From Patella vulgata (taxonomy: Eukaryota > Mollusca > Gastropoda > Patellidae): a stretch of 64,000 nt of DNA. Made by a program: the position numbers and the translations under genes. Below the pieces are notes generated by a model. The model was not told where the DNA came from. It worked only from the letters and a program-made list of their open reading frames with translations, and did not search any database. Shown here piece by piece: positions 1-13,300 of the stretch (the first letter of the stretch is position 1; each line of letters opens with the position of its first letter). Where the stretch lies: assembly GCF_932274485.2 (NCBI RefSeq), contig NC_065880.2:91460730-91524729 (forward strand), in the 5' to 3' direction.

Positions 1-24
1 AACCCCATTTCTCTCTCTCTCTCG
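1..24 (+). repeat. SINE-A 3' tail, cut by window edge
   Basis: The first bases are the AACCCCATTT-(CT)n end seen on every SINE-A copy in the window. The body lies upstream of the window. Confidence 0.7.
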
Positions 25-222
25 AACTTGGTGTTGACTGAGGAAGTTCCTAAGTATTTTCCAAATTGTTTTCCCCCTGGTCAGGTGTTCCGGAAAGAGG
101 TCCTTGCATTCGTAGTTGAGAGACACCCAATATCGCAGAATTAAATCCTGTCACAGTTCTGCCAGTCTCGAAAACAAGTGTTGCGTAATGAAATGTTTCA
201 GCTGTGCTGATTGGTCGAGCTA

Positions 223-604
223 CACTGTAACCCAGATATAATTTAATCGTGTGTATTTAACACAACTTTCTTTCGAATTCATTTAATATCAAATCTTTGT
301 TTAAAAATTCGTAAAAATTGTTTGTACTTGTGTCCAGTTTAAAGCTGACCATTCAATTTGATAATGAGTGTCCAATTTACAAGCGTTTAATTTCTCGATC
401 ACTGTTAAAAAAATAAACATCTCAATTGATTATTGATGTATAATGATTATTTTTTGAACAGTGGTCAGGAAAGTAAATGCAAATTAGATGATTTTTTTGT
501 GATTTAAAATGATTTTTACAAGTTTTTAAACAAAGATTTGATATTAAAAAGTGAAATAAATTAGTGCCAGATACACAAGATTAAATGATACCTGGGTTAC
601 AGTG
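223..604. mobile_element. MITE with ~80-bp terminal inverted repeats (M3)
   Basis: The left end CACTGTAACCCAG at 223 is mirrored by CTGGGTTACAGTG at 604. The inverted match continues, with mismatches, for about 80 bases on each side, including a shared ATATCAAATCTTTGTTTAAA segment. About 382 bp, no coding capacity. It lies in a PTPN13 intron. Fragments of the same end occur near 3071-3094 and 11786-11821. The superfamily is not established. Confidence 0.75.
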
Positions 605-764
605 TTGAGTTGAATTGTCGACCAAAATTCTTCTATTTACTCGATTGACACCTTTTGAGCGTTTGAGAGAATTCAATTCTGGAATGTTCAGTCGAGTATT
701 CGCCTACCACTATATAGTGCCTGGCAGCCACTGGTTATTCATTAAAATAAATCTATTTTTACAG

Positions 765-909
765 AAATTGCAGAAATGTCTATACATGACTCATCGTCTG
801 ATTCTGATTTTGATTCTGCTATATATGATGTCATAATGGGTAAACCTAAAAAAAATGGCCGTCTGCAATCACAAGACGAAGTGGATCATATTGATACAGG
901 ACAAGACAG
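765..909 (+). CDS. PTPN13: PTPN13 exon: acidic linker before PDZ3
   Basis: Encodes a Ser/Asp-rich linker (MSIHDSSSDSDFDS...). Donor CAG|gtactgg. Two acceptors nine bases apart, ACAG before 765 and GCAG before 774, keep the same phase, so three residues may be optional. The internal ATG at 776 is not claimed as a start. Confidence 0.7.
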
Positions 910-1963
910 GTACTGGTATATTCAAGAGTTAGCCTCGCTCCTCCATTTTTAACTTAAATCATTAAATGACCAAATCGCTCTGATCTAGAAAAAATCTTGA
1001 GCATCCGATGGCATCGAGGGTTGATTATGGTCTTGACAAGATGTGTGCACAGTGGTAATTAACCAGGGCACTGGTATAATCGGGCCCTAGCCTCGCTTTC
1101 CCATTTTTAAATTAAATTTTTAAATGGCAAATCGTTTGAATCTAGTTAAAATCTCGAGTATCCGATGCCATCGAGAGTCGATTATGGTCTTGTTTTGTTA
1201 ATAAATATCTAATTAATAATTTATATAACATTTCAGGCCTGAAGAAAGGCCTGCAATAGGCAGATTTAGCTCTTACATAATGTATGTTTAAGTTGACTGG
1301 CGTGGTGTCGATTCTCAGCTTCTATATAACAGGGAATAGGGTCGCCTGTCTAACCTCATGGGCCTTATTTGGTCATCCAATTCTTCCAGCTCCTATAATC
1401 CCCTCTGTGCCAGCAAAATATGGAGATAAAATTAAACCATATATTAATCCCAAAACCCCATTTCTCTTTCAGTCTTTCTGGGTTCTACCAAAGCAATCAA
1501 CTGAGGAAGAGTCCATTATTTATGGAAAACCATTTAATTTTTAGAGTAATTTGATAGTTCACAATATTCAATTTTATTTTATTTTATTTTTTTTATTAGA
1601 GACAAGTTACCAACTGCTTCTAAAGGAAAAGTTTTGTTAAAATCAGTAGATGATTTTTATTTTTACGTAACTGAAGGTAATTTCAAATTTTATAACTCTT
1701 TTTTTAAATGTGGTCACAATTTGTTATGAACAATCTACCAATCTGATTACAATACAGATCTATTTTCCGTTTTATTTTTTTTTTATATTTTCGATGGCCT
1801 CTACTACATAAAGATCTGACCGGTTGTAGTGGAAGGTCATGTCAGGGGTCATTTAAGCGACTTTTGATCCTATGACGTCATACATTTGATTAACCAATCA
1901 GCGTTGATATTTCTAGTGGGTTACCCATAATTTGGTGAACCTCACACCAAAAACTTGCCGTAA

Positions 1964-1994
<31 letters not shown>

Positions 1995-4900
1995 TCTAAT
2001 TTGTCATTCGGCTTTAAAAAAAAATTGTTGCTAATGTTAAAATGCTTTAAATTATATTTTAGATAATACATATGAAGTTGATCTGGTCAAGGGTACAAAT
2101 GGTTTAGGTTTTAGTATTCAAGGTGGCGTAGATGTACATCCAACGGATCCAGCCCAGTGTGTACCCCGCGTTAAAAAAGTCTTTATGTTAGGACCAGCGG
2201 CCGAATCTCAGGTCATAAGGGCTGGTGATGTCATATTACAAGTACAAGATACACAACTTAGAGGACTCACCAGAAACGTAAGTAGATAATTTATAGAGGG
2301 AAGGGGAGAGAGGGAGGGAAATAGTTAGAGAGACAGGGAAAGAGAGAGGGGGGGAATGGAGAGAGGGAAAATAGAGAGATAGGGAAAGAGAGATAGAGAG
2401 TGAGAGACAGAAGAAAATGAAATGAAATGGGGTTTGCCATCCTACTGTTCTACCCTGGTCTAAAGAACATGAACATACCCAATATAGTGTGGGATGAGGG
2501 AATTTGGCATGGACAGCAGCATTTCTCTGACTACTCATCAGCGATTTCCAACTCCAACTATTAAAGTCGGGTTAGTCCTGAAATGACCTAGTTTGCCTAT
2601 CTCTCTCTGTGTGTCTCTCTCTCTGTCTCTTCGCACATCACTATAGTCAAACCAGACATGGCCCAAGTAAAAACTAATGAAATCATAAACTTTTCGTCTT
2701 GTATTTGTAGGAGATAATTGAAATGATGCATACGACACCTAAAGAAGTTAAGCTGATTATGTGTCGACCTGATTCTGGTATTTTACCTCCAATAATGCGT
2801 GGCGTAAGTTATATAAATTACATCAGATTTAATAAACCATATAGTAATAATAACCAAAGGTCGCAGTTTCCAGTTGTGTAAAAATACGCAGACATTCCAA
2901 AATTATCCGTTTTTGCACTCTACATTTTCGTGACTTAGAGACTCAAAATACTCAATAGAATCAAGTAAAATCGTTACGTGATAAAATCTTTTTTTAAGCG
3001 TCATTATTTTGTTGATACTGTATTTAGTCTAATGACGACTGGAGGTTAACGGCACAGTCACTTGGACAGGATGTAATGATATCTGGGTTACAGTCTAATG
3101 AGCAAACTATATCTCCGTGAAAGCCAATATTTGATTGGCTGAATGTAAACAGTTTATCCTGTACTAGCCAATCCAAAGTCTTGTATGAAATATGTGTAAT
3201 TGCAGCAAATGAGGGGGTGTCTCAGAATAGCCACGTATAGAAGGCTTACTGCCATGAACATAAATTACGTTACTTACTACCAAAAAGCCATGGCACAATC
3301 GTAAGCTAGCAGACAACTAATCGAGACATAGAAAACTTATCCAGCCTTTTTATTGGCATAATAGTGTAGTTGTCGAATGTCTGGATATAAAAACCTAAAT
3401 GTAAATGCCACATGAAGCACATAGATTGATGACTACAACAAAGATATAATAGAATAATTGTATCGGTTATCTAAACATGATCTAATTATTCTCATGTAAA
3501 TTTTCTGCATGTACATTACGTAGCATCCGTCAATATTTGCAGTGGTTGTAACTGTTAGGTTAGTTAGCCATGGATATAACTGATAGGGTAGTTACTCTGG
3601 TTTATAACTCATAGTGTAGTAATCCATGATTTATAATTCATAGGGTAGTAATCCATGGTTTATAACTGATAGGATAGTTAGCCCTGGTTATAACTCATAG
3701 TGTAGTAATCCATGGTTTATAATTCATAAGATAGTTAGCCCTGGTTATAACTCATAAGATATTTAGCCCTGGTTATAACTCATAAGATAGTTAGCCCTGG
3801 TTATAACTCATAAGATAGTTAGCCCTGGTTATAACTCATTAGATATTTAGGGTAGTAATCCATGTTTATCATTATGCATAGAGTAATAATCTCTGATTAT
3901 AAACCATGCAGTCCTCACCAGTTGACTCAGTGACAGACCTTATAATACAAGGTGCACACGCTAACCATTTGCCCCCCCCCCCCCATGAGGTTGTACAGGC
4001 GACCCTACTCTTTGTCACGTACAACCGAGGAATCGAAACCAGGCCAGTTGACTCAGTGACAGACCTTATAATACAAGGTGCACACGCTACCATTTGGCCC
4101 CCCCCCCCATGAGGTTGTACAGGCGACCCTACTCTTTGTCACGTACAACCGAGGAATCGAAACCAGGCCAGTTTACTCAATGACAGAACTTATGATACAA
4201 TGTGCACATGCTAACCATTCATCCATCCAACCCCCCAAACAAGCCATAGAATGATGATTAGTGGCTTTCAACAAATCGTCTGTAAATAGATTTTACCTTT
4301 GTCTTTCAGGACAGCGTTGATTCATTGGAAGCTCTACTCCACTCACCTCAAACTCTTCTTTCTGCGTCCATGTTCCTGGATAATCAGGACTCATTATCGG
4401 AGTCAGATGACGAAACAATCCAGTCAGACAGAAGTTCTCCTCCGATACCAATCGTTAACAGAATACAAAACCACCCAAATGATCTGGTCTATTCCCCGAA
4501 CAATCAAACTCTTAATTCCACGACTCCAGTTTTGCGGAGATCTTGGACTGATCAAAATATTGTGGTTCTTTCATCGGAGTTGTCTTCCCGGGATAGTTCT
4601 GGAATTTTACTGCGATCGCAGAGTGAACAAAATGCTCTGTCTCCAAATACATCTACATCTCCGATAGCAGCCGACACAAAGAAATATTTTCGCGAGGAGA
4701 AGAAATCCGATCAAGTATCCTCGGCTGTTAGATCTCCCTATGGTAACTTCGAAAATTTAGCGATGTTAGGATGGTCAGATGATCAAGCAGCACAGGATAC
4801 TTCAGACGCGGGAAGTGCATGGTCAGACGATGAACCTGTTACCAGGGAAACGCTACAAAGTATTCCTAATAATGAGACCGATTCCTACAGATCGCCAAAA

Positions 4901-7288
4901 ATCGAACCAAGAAACAGTACACTATTATCAGACATACACGAGATTGATTTGTTGGAGGGAAATTCTCAGGAAGTGAAAAACGAAAGTAGAAAACAGTTAT
5001 CTCCCCTTTTCCACTCGTCAGCTAGCGATCCAATTATAGTAAATAATAGAGAACAAGACGTTCGGGACAAAATGTCAATATGTAGTTTATCGCCTGTTAA
5101 TAGTCCAAGGGAAGCAACTCTTGATGGCTCCAAACAAGGGGAGACTACTTTAAATAACTTTACATTTAGTTCTTATTCTGTGGACCAATATAAAAGGGAC
5201 AATGAAAGTTCAGAAGATGAAAACCAAAGGGTGGTAACTCCTGAAGCATCTCGCAAAGGGGAGATAACTGTGAGTAGAAACAATTCTGATACTAACTCTG
5301 AGTCAAGTATTACAAATAAGACAACTGTGAAATCAAATATTCCTCCGTATTTAAGGCGTCAGGATAAAGTACAGGTGATGAGTGACGACGAACAGTTAAA
5401 TGTGAATAGTGACGTAGAAAACAATAAACAAACTGTGAATTGTCGTGATAATAAAGTTCATGATAAAGATCTGTCTGTATGTGAAGATGACGTACACCCT
5501 CAAGTTAGTATAATCTTATTATTTATACTACCAATCTCGGCTCTCAGAGAAAAGTTAACTGTTCATTTCTCTCCGGGGAATCACGCCAGCCATTAATCAG
5601 TCTGAGATCGGTTCCTAAGCTCCTCCCCCAGTGGCTACTGATTGGCTGAATTTTTTTGAATGAAATACTGCCGATTTCTCGACTATTTGGCATATGTTCG
5701 TCACATGAGTTGCATGGAGGTCTTTCTTTAGGCCTGAAATGTTATCTAAATTATTTATTAGACATTTATTAACCTATCCAGACCATTATTAACCCTCGAT
5801 GTCATCACTAGCCTGCGATATTTACTGGATTAGGATCCCATTTGCTGCTCAACTTTCATTCAGGATTTAATCATGAAATGGATAATCGAGACCATGTTTT
5901 TTATCCTACTGACTTTAGTAATGATGATCGTAGCTAGGCCAAAAATTCAATATCTAAAATCTTGGTTTAGATTTGATCAATTTGACTGGAATTTTCAGCA
6001 TATTCCCTTTACATTATCTAGTTTTTAACTATAATAGTAATTATCTAATCTCCCATAATCTACCTTCTTTGATTGGCATTTAGTAATTGAACATATTAAC
6101 ACAAGGAACAATTTTATGGATACACAATTACTATGTTTAAAACTAAGCGACGTTTCTACGAGGATACTCTCATCTGTATCAAGCAAATGATACAGGTATG
6201 TGAACGTGGGCAAATATATACAGAATATGCAACAAAGATAACAATCAAATGCAATTAAAGCTTAACACCTTTGATTAGGGGGCCATTAGGAACTAAGCCA
6301 ACACAACAGAAATCTCTTACAGGGATTGAAAGGAGGTGAATGCTTTATTTATAAAGATCAGTGTATTAACACTGTTAATGGAAAACCAATAAACCTGAGC
6401 TATAGATAAACAATATATAATATAATATAATGTATCTTTAATTGTTAATCAAGCCTTTAGTAACTGGATAGAGCAATACTGAATAAACTATAACACATGC
6501 TTATGGAAGAACAATTACTAATTTATTTGGCCGATGTTTCAAAGAGTTTTCTCTCAAAGTTTTAAATCAAGTTTATTGTTATTTACAGGATTTTGAAGTA
6601 ACATTAAGAAAGCGTGATGGTGGTGGTTTAGGGTTTGCTGTAGCAGGAAGTGGTCAATCAATGACAGGATGTTATATTAAAGATGTTTTACAGGATCCTG
6701 CTCTTTCTGATGGTAGATTACAACCAGGTGATCAACTTATTGAGGTCAGTATCTCTAGATGGAGGGGGGTTGGAGGCCGAATGGTTAGCGCGTGCGCGCG
6801 CTGTATCATAAAGTCTTGTCATTGAGTCAACTGGTGTGGTTTCGAATCCCCGGTTGTACGTGGCAAGGAGTAGGGTCACCTGCACAACCTCGTGGGTTTT
6901 CTCCGGGGCCTCCGGTTTCCTCCCACTGCTAAAGACCCCTACGCGCAAGCGAATTATGTAAATAAAATTAAACCATATGTTAGTCCTGAAATGACCTAGT
7001 TTGTGTCGAGTGGACGTTAAACCCCATTTCTCTCTCTCTAGATGAAGGGGGGATGGACGGCCGAATGGTAAGCACGTGCGCGCTGTATCATAAAGCCTGT
7101 CATTGAGTCAACTGGCGTGGTTTCGAATCCCTGGTTGTACGTGACAAGGAGTAGGGTCGCCTGTCCAACCTCATGGGTTTTCTCCGGGTCCTCCGGTTTC
7201 CTCCCACTGCTAAAGACCCCTACGCGCAAGCGAATTGTTGAATTAAAATTAAACCATATGTTAGTCCCGAAGGACGTTAAACCCCATT

Positions 7289-7319
<31 letters not shown>

Positions 7320-10300
7320 TTCTCTATTGTGTTAGTTTGTTTTACAGGTTAATGGTGAGTGTATGTTGAATATGAATCATTTCGAGGCTGTGACCTTGTT
7401 ACGCCAGGCTCCGACCTTGGTGAGAATAAAAGCCAGACGACCCAGCGGTAACTCCCCACAGAATCCTCGTGTAGCAGGATCTGTTCAAACTAAGACAACT
7501 GGTGCCATGAAAAATCAACAATTGTCACAGGTGAGACCAGTTTCTTGTTTTATAAAGTGTTTTTATCTATCTTGGAATATTCACAGACAAAAAAGCGACA
7601 GGGGCTAATTGGGTAAGACATTGGCTTGTTTGCCTGGAGATCGCGGGTCGATCCTGGTGTAGGCCAAGAAAGTTCATCAGGATTTTCTGACGTAGTTTCC
7701 CGTTGTCATTGTTACAGGATGGAGGGCCTGACGAGGACAGCTGTCTAGTCATTCGGATGGAACAAAAAACACCCAAGGTCCCGTGTACACATTAATCGGT
7801 GTGCTCGTAAAAGATCCTTTGGCAGTTGGAATTCGATAGAGGAGTAGGCCATAGTGCCTTTGCCCGGGCAAAATTTCCTGTCTTCGTTAGCCCAGTTGGA
7901 GCAGAACAGTAGGACGTTAAATCCCATTTCATTTATGTATTTGGTTTGTGTCAGTTTTGAAATAAAAAATTGTATTGGCATGCTCGTAAAAGATCCCTTG
8001 GCAGTTGGAATTCGATATAGGAGTAGGCCGAAGTGCCGCTGTCTTGGCAAAATTTCCCTCGATAGCCCAGTCGGAGCAGAACAGTAGGACGTTAAACCCT
8101 TTTTCATTTCATTTATAGATGCAGAAAATTAGGACGCTAAATCCCATTTCATTTATATATTTGGTTTGTGTCAGTTTTGAAATAAAATAAAAAAAGTGTT
8201 TGTGTTTTCATGAGTTAAGCCCCCTGTTTTTAAATGATGTTGATTATGATGATTATTTATCACTAGCCTATAGATAAGAATGAAGTTGATGAAGTTGGTG
8301 AAGGACGTAGAAAAGAGAGAGTACAGGATATAGAAACTATTAAGATGGGAGTTAAAGATATGATCAAATCTCTAGAAAATAGAAAAATATCTTTAACACC
8401 AGGCGATAGTGATACAGATAGTAGATCGTCAGATAAATCAGAGGTTAGTTATTGTTCATTTTAAGTTAATTTATGAAAACTAACGCCACATCCAGTCTTT
8501 TTATACGCCCACATTGAAATGTGGTCGTATATTGTCGTCACCACCGTCCGTCCGGACGCTCTAGGGGCTAAAGTTAATATCCGATTGACTTTAAATTTAT
8601 ACACAGTGTTTAAGGTCATGAGACGAAGAAGCCTATTGATATTCAGCGATTTCCGATAATTACTGCCAGAGTTATGGCCCTTGATCACTTCAAAAAATCT
8701 TGATGACGCTCTAAAGGCTAAAGTTAATATCCGATTTACTTTAAATTTATACACAGTGTTTAAGGTCATGAGACGAAGAAGCCTATTGATTTTCAGCGAT
8801 TTCCGATAATTACTGCCAGAGTTATGGCCCTTGATCACTTCAAAAAATCTAGAGGCTGACGTTAAATTTATACACAGTGTTTAAGGTCATGAGACAAAGA
8901 AGCCTATTGATTTTCAGGGATTTCAGATAATTACTGCCAGAGTTATGGCCCTTGATCACTTCAAAAAATCTTGTGGACGTTCTAGAGGTCAAAGTTAATA
9001 TCCAATTGACTTTAAATTTATGCACAGTGTTTAAGGTCATGAGACGAAGAAGCCTATTGATTTTCAGCGATTTCTGATAATTACAGCTAGAGTTATGGCC
9101 CTTGATCACTTCGAAAAATCTTGTGGACGCTCTAGAGGGTAAAGTTATTATCTGATTGACTTTAAATTTATACACAGTGTTTAAGGTCATGAGACGAAGA
9201 ATCTGATTGATTTTCAGCGATTTCCGATAATTTTTGCCAAAAATCTTGAGGACGCTCTAGAGGCTAAAGTTAATATCCGATTGATTTTAAATTTATACAC
9301 AGTGTTTAAGGTCTTGAGACGAACAAGTATATTGATTTTCAATGAATCTTTATGACTTGAACAGCTAAATCCATGATGTTAAAAGTTTCGTATACTAAAC
9401 GTTAGCATGGGGCAGAACTTTATGAAAACCGAACAAATTCTAATGGTTTTCTGATAATTACTTAATGAGTTGTTACTCTTAATCAGATTTTAATGTATTA
9501 TAAATGTTTCATTACAGAAAAAGTAAAAATATGCGACAACTCTTGTTGACTGCCCGGACGATATAGCTGCTGTGGGCGTATGTTTCGTTGCCTGGCAACC
9601 TATCTTTAAAGATGCCTTCCCGTGTATAATAAGCCATGTGATTTGATGATGTATTTGGACTAAAAATATATTTATCTATATAATTTATCTATAAATAGTT
9701 TGCTTCAAATCCACCTCAACACACTGTAATCAGAATTATCCTACATGTTTGTTACATGACTTAATTGAGGGAGAATCCATTAGGACTGTTTGGAGAATAG
9801 TGATTGTTATTGCTACCTTTGTTAAGCGCCAATCGCCTTTAAATTTGTTGAAAGTCAAGATGGTCTAATGGCATAGAGAGTCTTTGTGGCTGCCCTAGAG
9901 TCACTCGTCTCTACTGGGAGTTTCAAAACACAATTGAATCAATCAATAGTCGTACCAGTTATCAATAGTTTATTCACCTTGGTAATTAGGAGTAGGAGTA
10001 GGAGATAACAATCGTTGACAACTTTGTGGGATAAACAAACAAAAAATATACATGAAGATTCCAAGCTAGATCACCCTGAGCACATGGCTGCCTCAACAGA
10101 CTCTAGAGTGATCTCCTCTTAGTTCTCAATTTTACTGAACTACGGGAGGTAACTCCATTTAAGAACCCATTCCCAGGGATCAGACCAATTTATAACTTCA
10201 CTGCAAATTGCCGCAGTGACAGTCTTGTTTGTCTTGTTTTGTTAATAAATGACTAATTGATAATTTAGATAACATTTAAGGCCTAAAGAAAGACCTGCAA

Positions 10301-13300
10301 TAGGCCGATTTATCTGTTGAATAATGTATGTTTAAACCTGTTTATATTACAGGGTGGTATTATACGTATTAAATTATCTAAGTGTATAGATGAAGGATAT
10401 GGTTTTAGTTTAATAACAGCTGATCGTGGTAATACAACTGGTGTTTATGTTAAAACTATAAAAGGGGGAGGTGTAGCGTATAAAGATGGACGATTACAAG
10501 TTGGTGATAGATTAATTCAGGTAAATTTCTTTTCGTAATTAACCCAAGGCTCGTATTAGAGAGTTCAAATTTAATCGACATGTGAACGATCGGAAACAAC
10601 AAAACGGAAGTATCTAAGAGAGACAGATTGCCCACACCACAGGCGTCTGTAACATGGTAAATATTTGAAAAATAACATTAAGTATATGTCTAAAGTCTGT
10701 TACATCCATGTTCACCACTCTAGATTCCGTCAACCAGTGGCAATACTCACTAATTTTCACTAGGTATACAGTCGAGTCTATGATGACGTTTAAAAATTGT
10801 CCACGTGACCCTGTGACTTAAAGAGGGTCATGTGGATAATTTTAAAAACACACCGAAGACTCAATTGTTTACCTAGCAAAATCTAGAGTGGTGAACTTTG
10901 ATCCCAATTATTTAATTCCAACCCGTTTCTCACCTTGGTATTATTATATCAGATGAGTTATTTGCCCCTGTGTGATTGGAATCAGACCAGTTATTTGATA
11001 ATCTCGCTTACGAACATGGACATAACAGACTTTAGACATATACTTAGCTTAGTCATATTTTTGAAATATTTTCCATGTTACAGGTGCCTGTGTCCCACAC
11101 TGACAGTCTGACTACTCTGTGTGAGGTTGAGGGGGGTTGGATGGCTGAATGGTTAGCGCTGTATCATAAGGTCTGTCATTGAGTCAGCTCGCGTGGTTTC
11201 GAATCCTTGGTTGTACGTGACAAGGAGTAGGGTCGCCTGTTCAACCTTGTGGGTTTTCTCTGGGTCCTCCCACTGCTAAAGACCCCTATGCACAAGTGAT
11301 TTATTAAAAGATTTGGCAAGGGACAACGTATAGCCGTTCGGACGGGACGAAAACCAAAAACCAAGGTACCTTGGCGTGCATATAAAATATCCCTTGAAAG
11401 TTGGAATTCAATCTAAGAGTAGGCCATGGCGTCGCTATCCAGACAAAATTTCCCTCATAGCACACTGTATGGCATATGCCCATCTTCATTAGCCCAGTAG
11501 AGACAGAACAGTAGGACTTTAAACCCCATTTCATTTATTTCATTGTCACCAGGTAGCTTGTATATATTACAGGTGAATGATGAATCGGTTATTGGTTTAA
11601 ATCATAGTAAAGTCATCTCCATGTTACGAGACACGCGACAACAAGTTCAATTAACAGTAGCAAGGTAACCTATCGTCATTCTAAATATTCTCTTTATCAA
11701 GTAATATTGAAATCCCAACACTGGTTGTTATCAAACAATGACTGAAACATTGCAGTTAATAAAGCTGTCTTTTATTATCACTGGAACTCGGGTATCATTT
11801 AATTGTGTGTATTTAGCATTAATTTCGATGGCCTACAATACATGACCAGTTGTACTGGGAGGTCGTTTCAGGGGTCATATGAGTGGCTTTTGACCCTATG
11901 ACGTCAGACATTGATTAATCAGCGTTAACGCTTCTAGCGGTTTACCCACAATTCTGTACGTCACCTACCAAGAAGTCATGTAACAGACCGTTTCATTAGC
12001 TAATCCCTCACATCAACTAGAACGCTTGTTATATAACAACTCTTCCAGATCCTAGTGTTGTGAAGACAAGAAAAACAAAATTTTGAACTATAAAAACGAA
12101 ACGAAATAGGATCTGTGTTTTAATAAGATAGTTCATTCGTTGTTTATTCAGTAATTGTTGGTTGTGTTGTTCTGTGATCTCGTTTTATCTTTAAACATAC
12201 ATTATGCAAGAGCTAAATCTGCCTATTGCAGGTCTTTCTTTAGGACTAAATGTTATATAAATTATTAATTAGACATTAACTTATCCAGACCATAATCAAC
12301 TCTAGATATCATCGCTAGCCTGTGATATTTACTGGATTATGATCCCATTTGCTGCTCGACTTCCAGTCATAATTTAATCATGAAATGGATGATCCAGACT
12401 TGTTTTGTATCGTACTGACTTTAGTAATGATGATTGAGGCTAGGCCGAAATTTCAATCGCTTATTTCTCGGTTCATAGTGGATCAATTTGACTGAAATTT
12501 TCAGCAAATTGCCTTTATATTATCTAGTTTTTAACTATTATAGTGAGAACTGCCAGCTCTTTATCTAATCTCCCATAATGTATCATTAAAATAGATCTGG
12601 TAGACTTTCAAACTTGGAAGAGGTTACCAAGGACAGCCAAAGTCAGACGTCAAAACCAGCCAATGAGGAAGATTCTTTTACACGGTTGATAGATCCAGCC
12701 AATGAAACAGACGAAGACATAAATGCCATGGCAGGGGACGCCAAATACTTTCTCAAACAAAATGGCAATTTAAACTCTTCTAATATTTCTCTTCTTACGC
12801 CGAGAGACGCATCACATGATGTGGATATTATAAATTATAAATCACCGCGTAAAATACCCATAGCAGTACCAGAGGCTCTGACAGACGATTGGTTAGAATC
12901 TATTCCTGTGCTGTCAATCAGTGAGGATGGGGAGGACTTTATAAGTGATGTTCTTCATTTATTGGTTGAAAAAGTAGAGCAGGAGGAGCCTTATGAAGAA
13001 TTTAAGGTATTTGATCTTTGAGTGGCTTTTAATTCAAAGTTTTGCTCAGTCTTCATTATCCCGGTCTGTACAGAAAAGTAGGACTTCATTAAACCGCATT
13101 TAAATTCCAAATTTTGTTTGCTGATCAATTTTGGACATTTTTGTCGACTTCCAATCAACAAGATATTGTTTTTGCCATTCTTTTTATGTTTTAATGTCTT
13201 TTTACTGTAAATTTAATTGTATAATATTTTGAGGTTAAATTGTTCGAAACAATGTACGTAATTTTATTTCATGAATAGTGACTGCAACGTAAATTCTCTG

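Noticed and set aside
3950-4200. tRNA genes suggested by A-box and B-box-like motifs
   Set aside because: The motifs lie in SINE heads; no cloverleaf with a proper anticodon arm and acceptor stem could be drawn.
6718-7335. Several short frames with RVGVFSSGRKPEDPEKTHEVGQ-type sequence, recurring across the window
   Set aside because: This is the SINE-A core read on its reverse strand; it recurs with every copy.
8461-9190. Open frames with repeated INRLLRLMTLNTVYKFKVN-type units
   Set aside because: Translation of the 150-bp tandem repeats inside a transposon; the repetition is explained by DNA, not by protein constraint.
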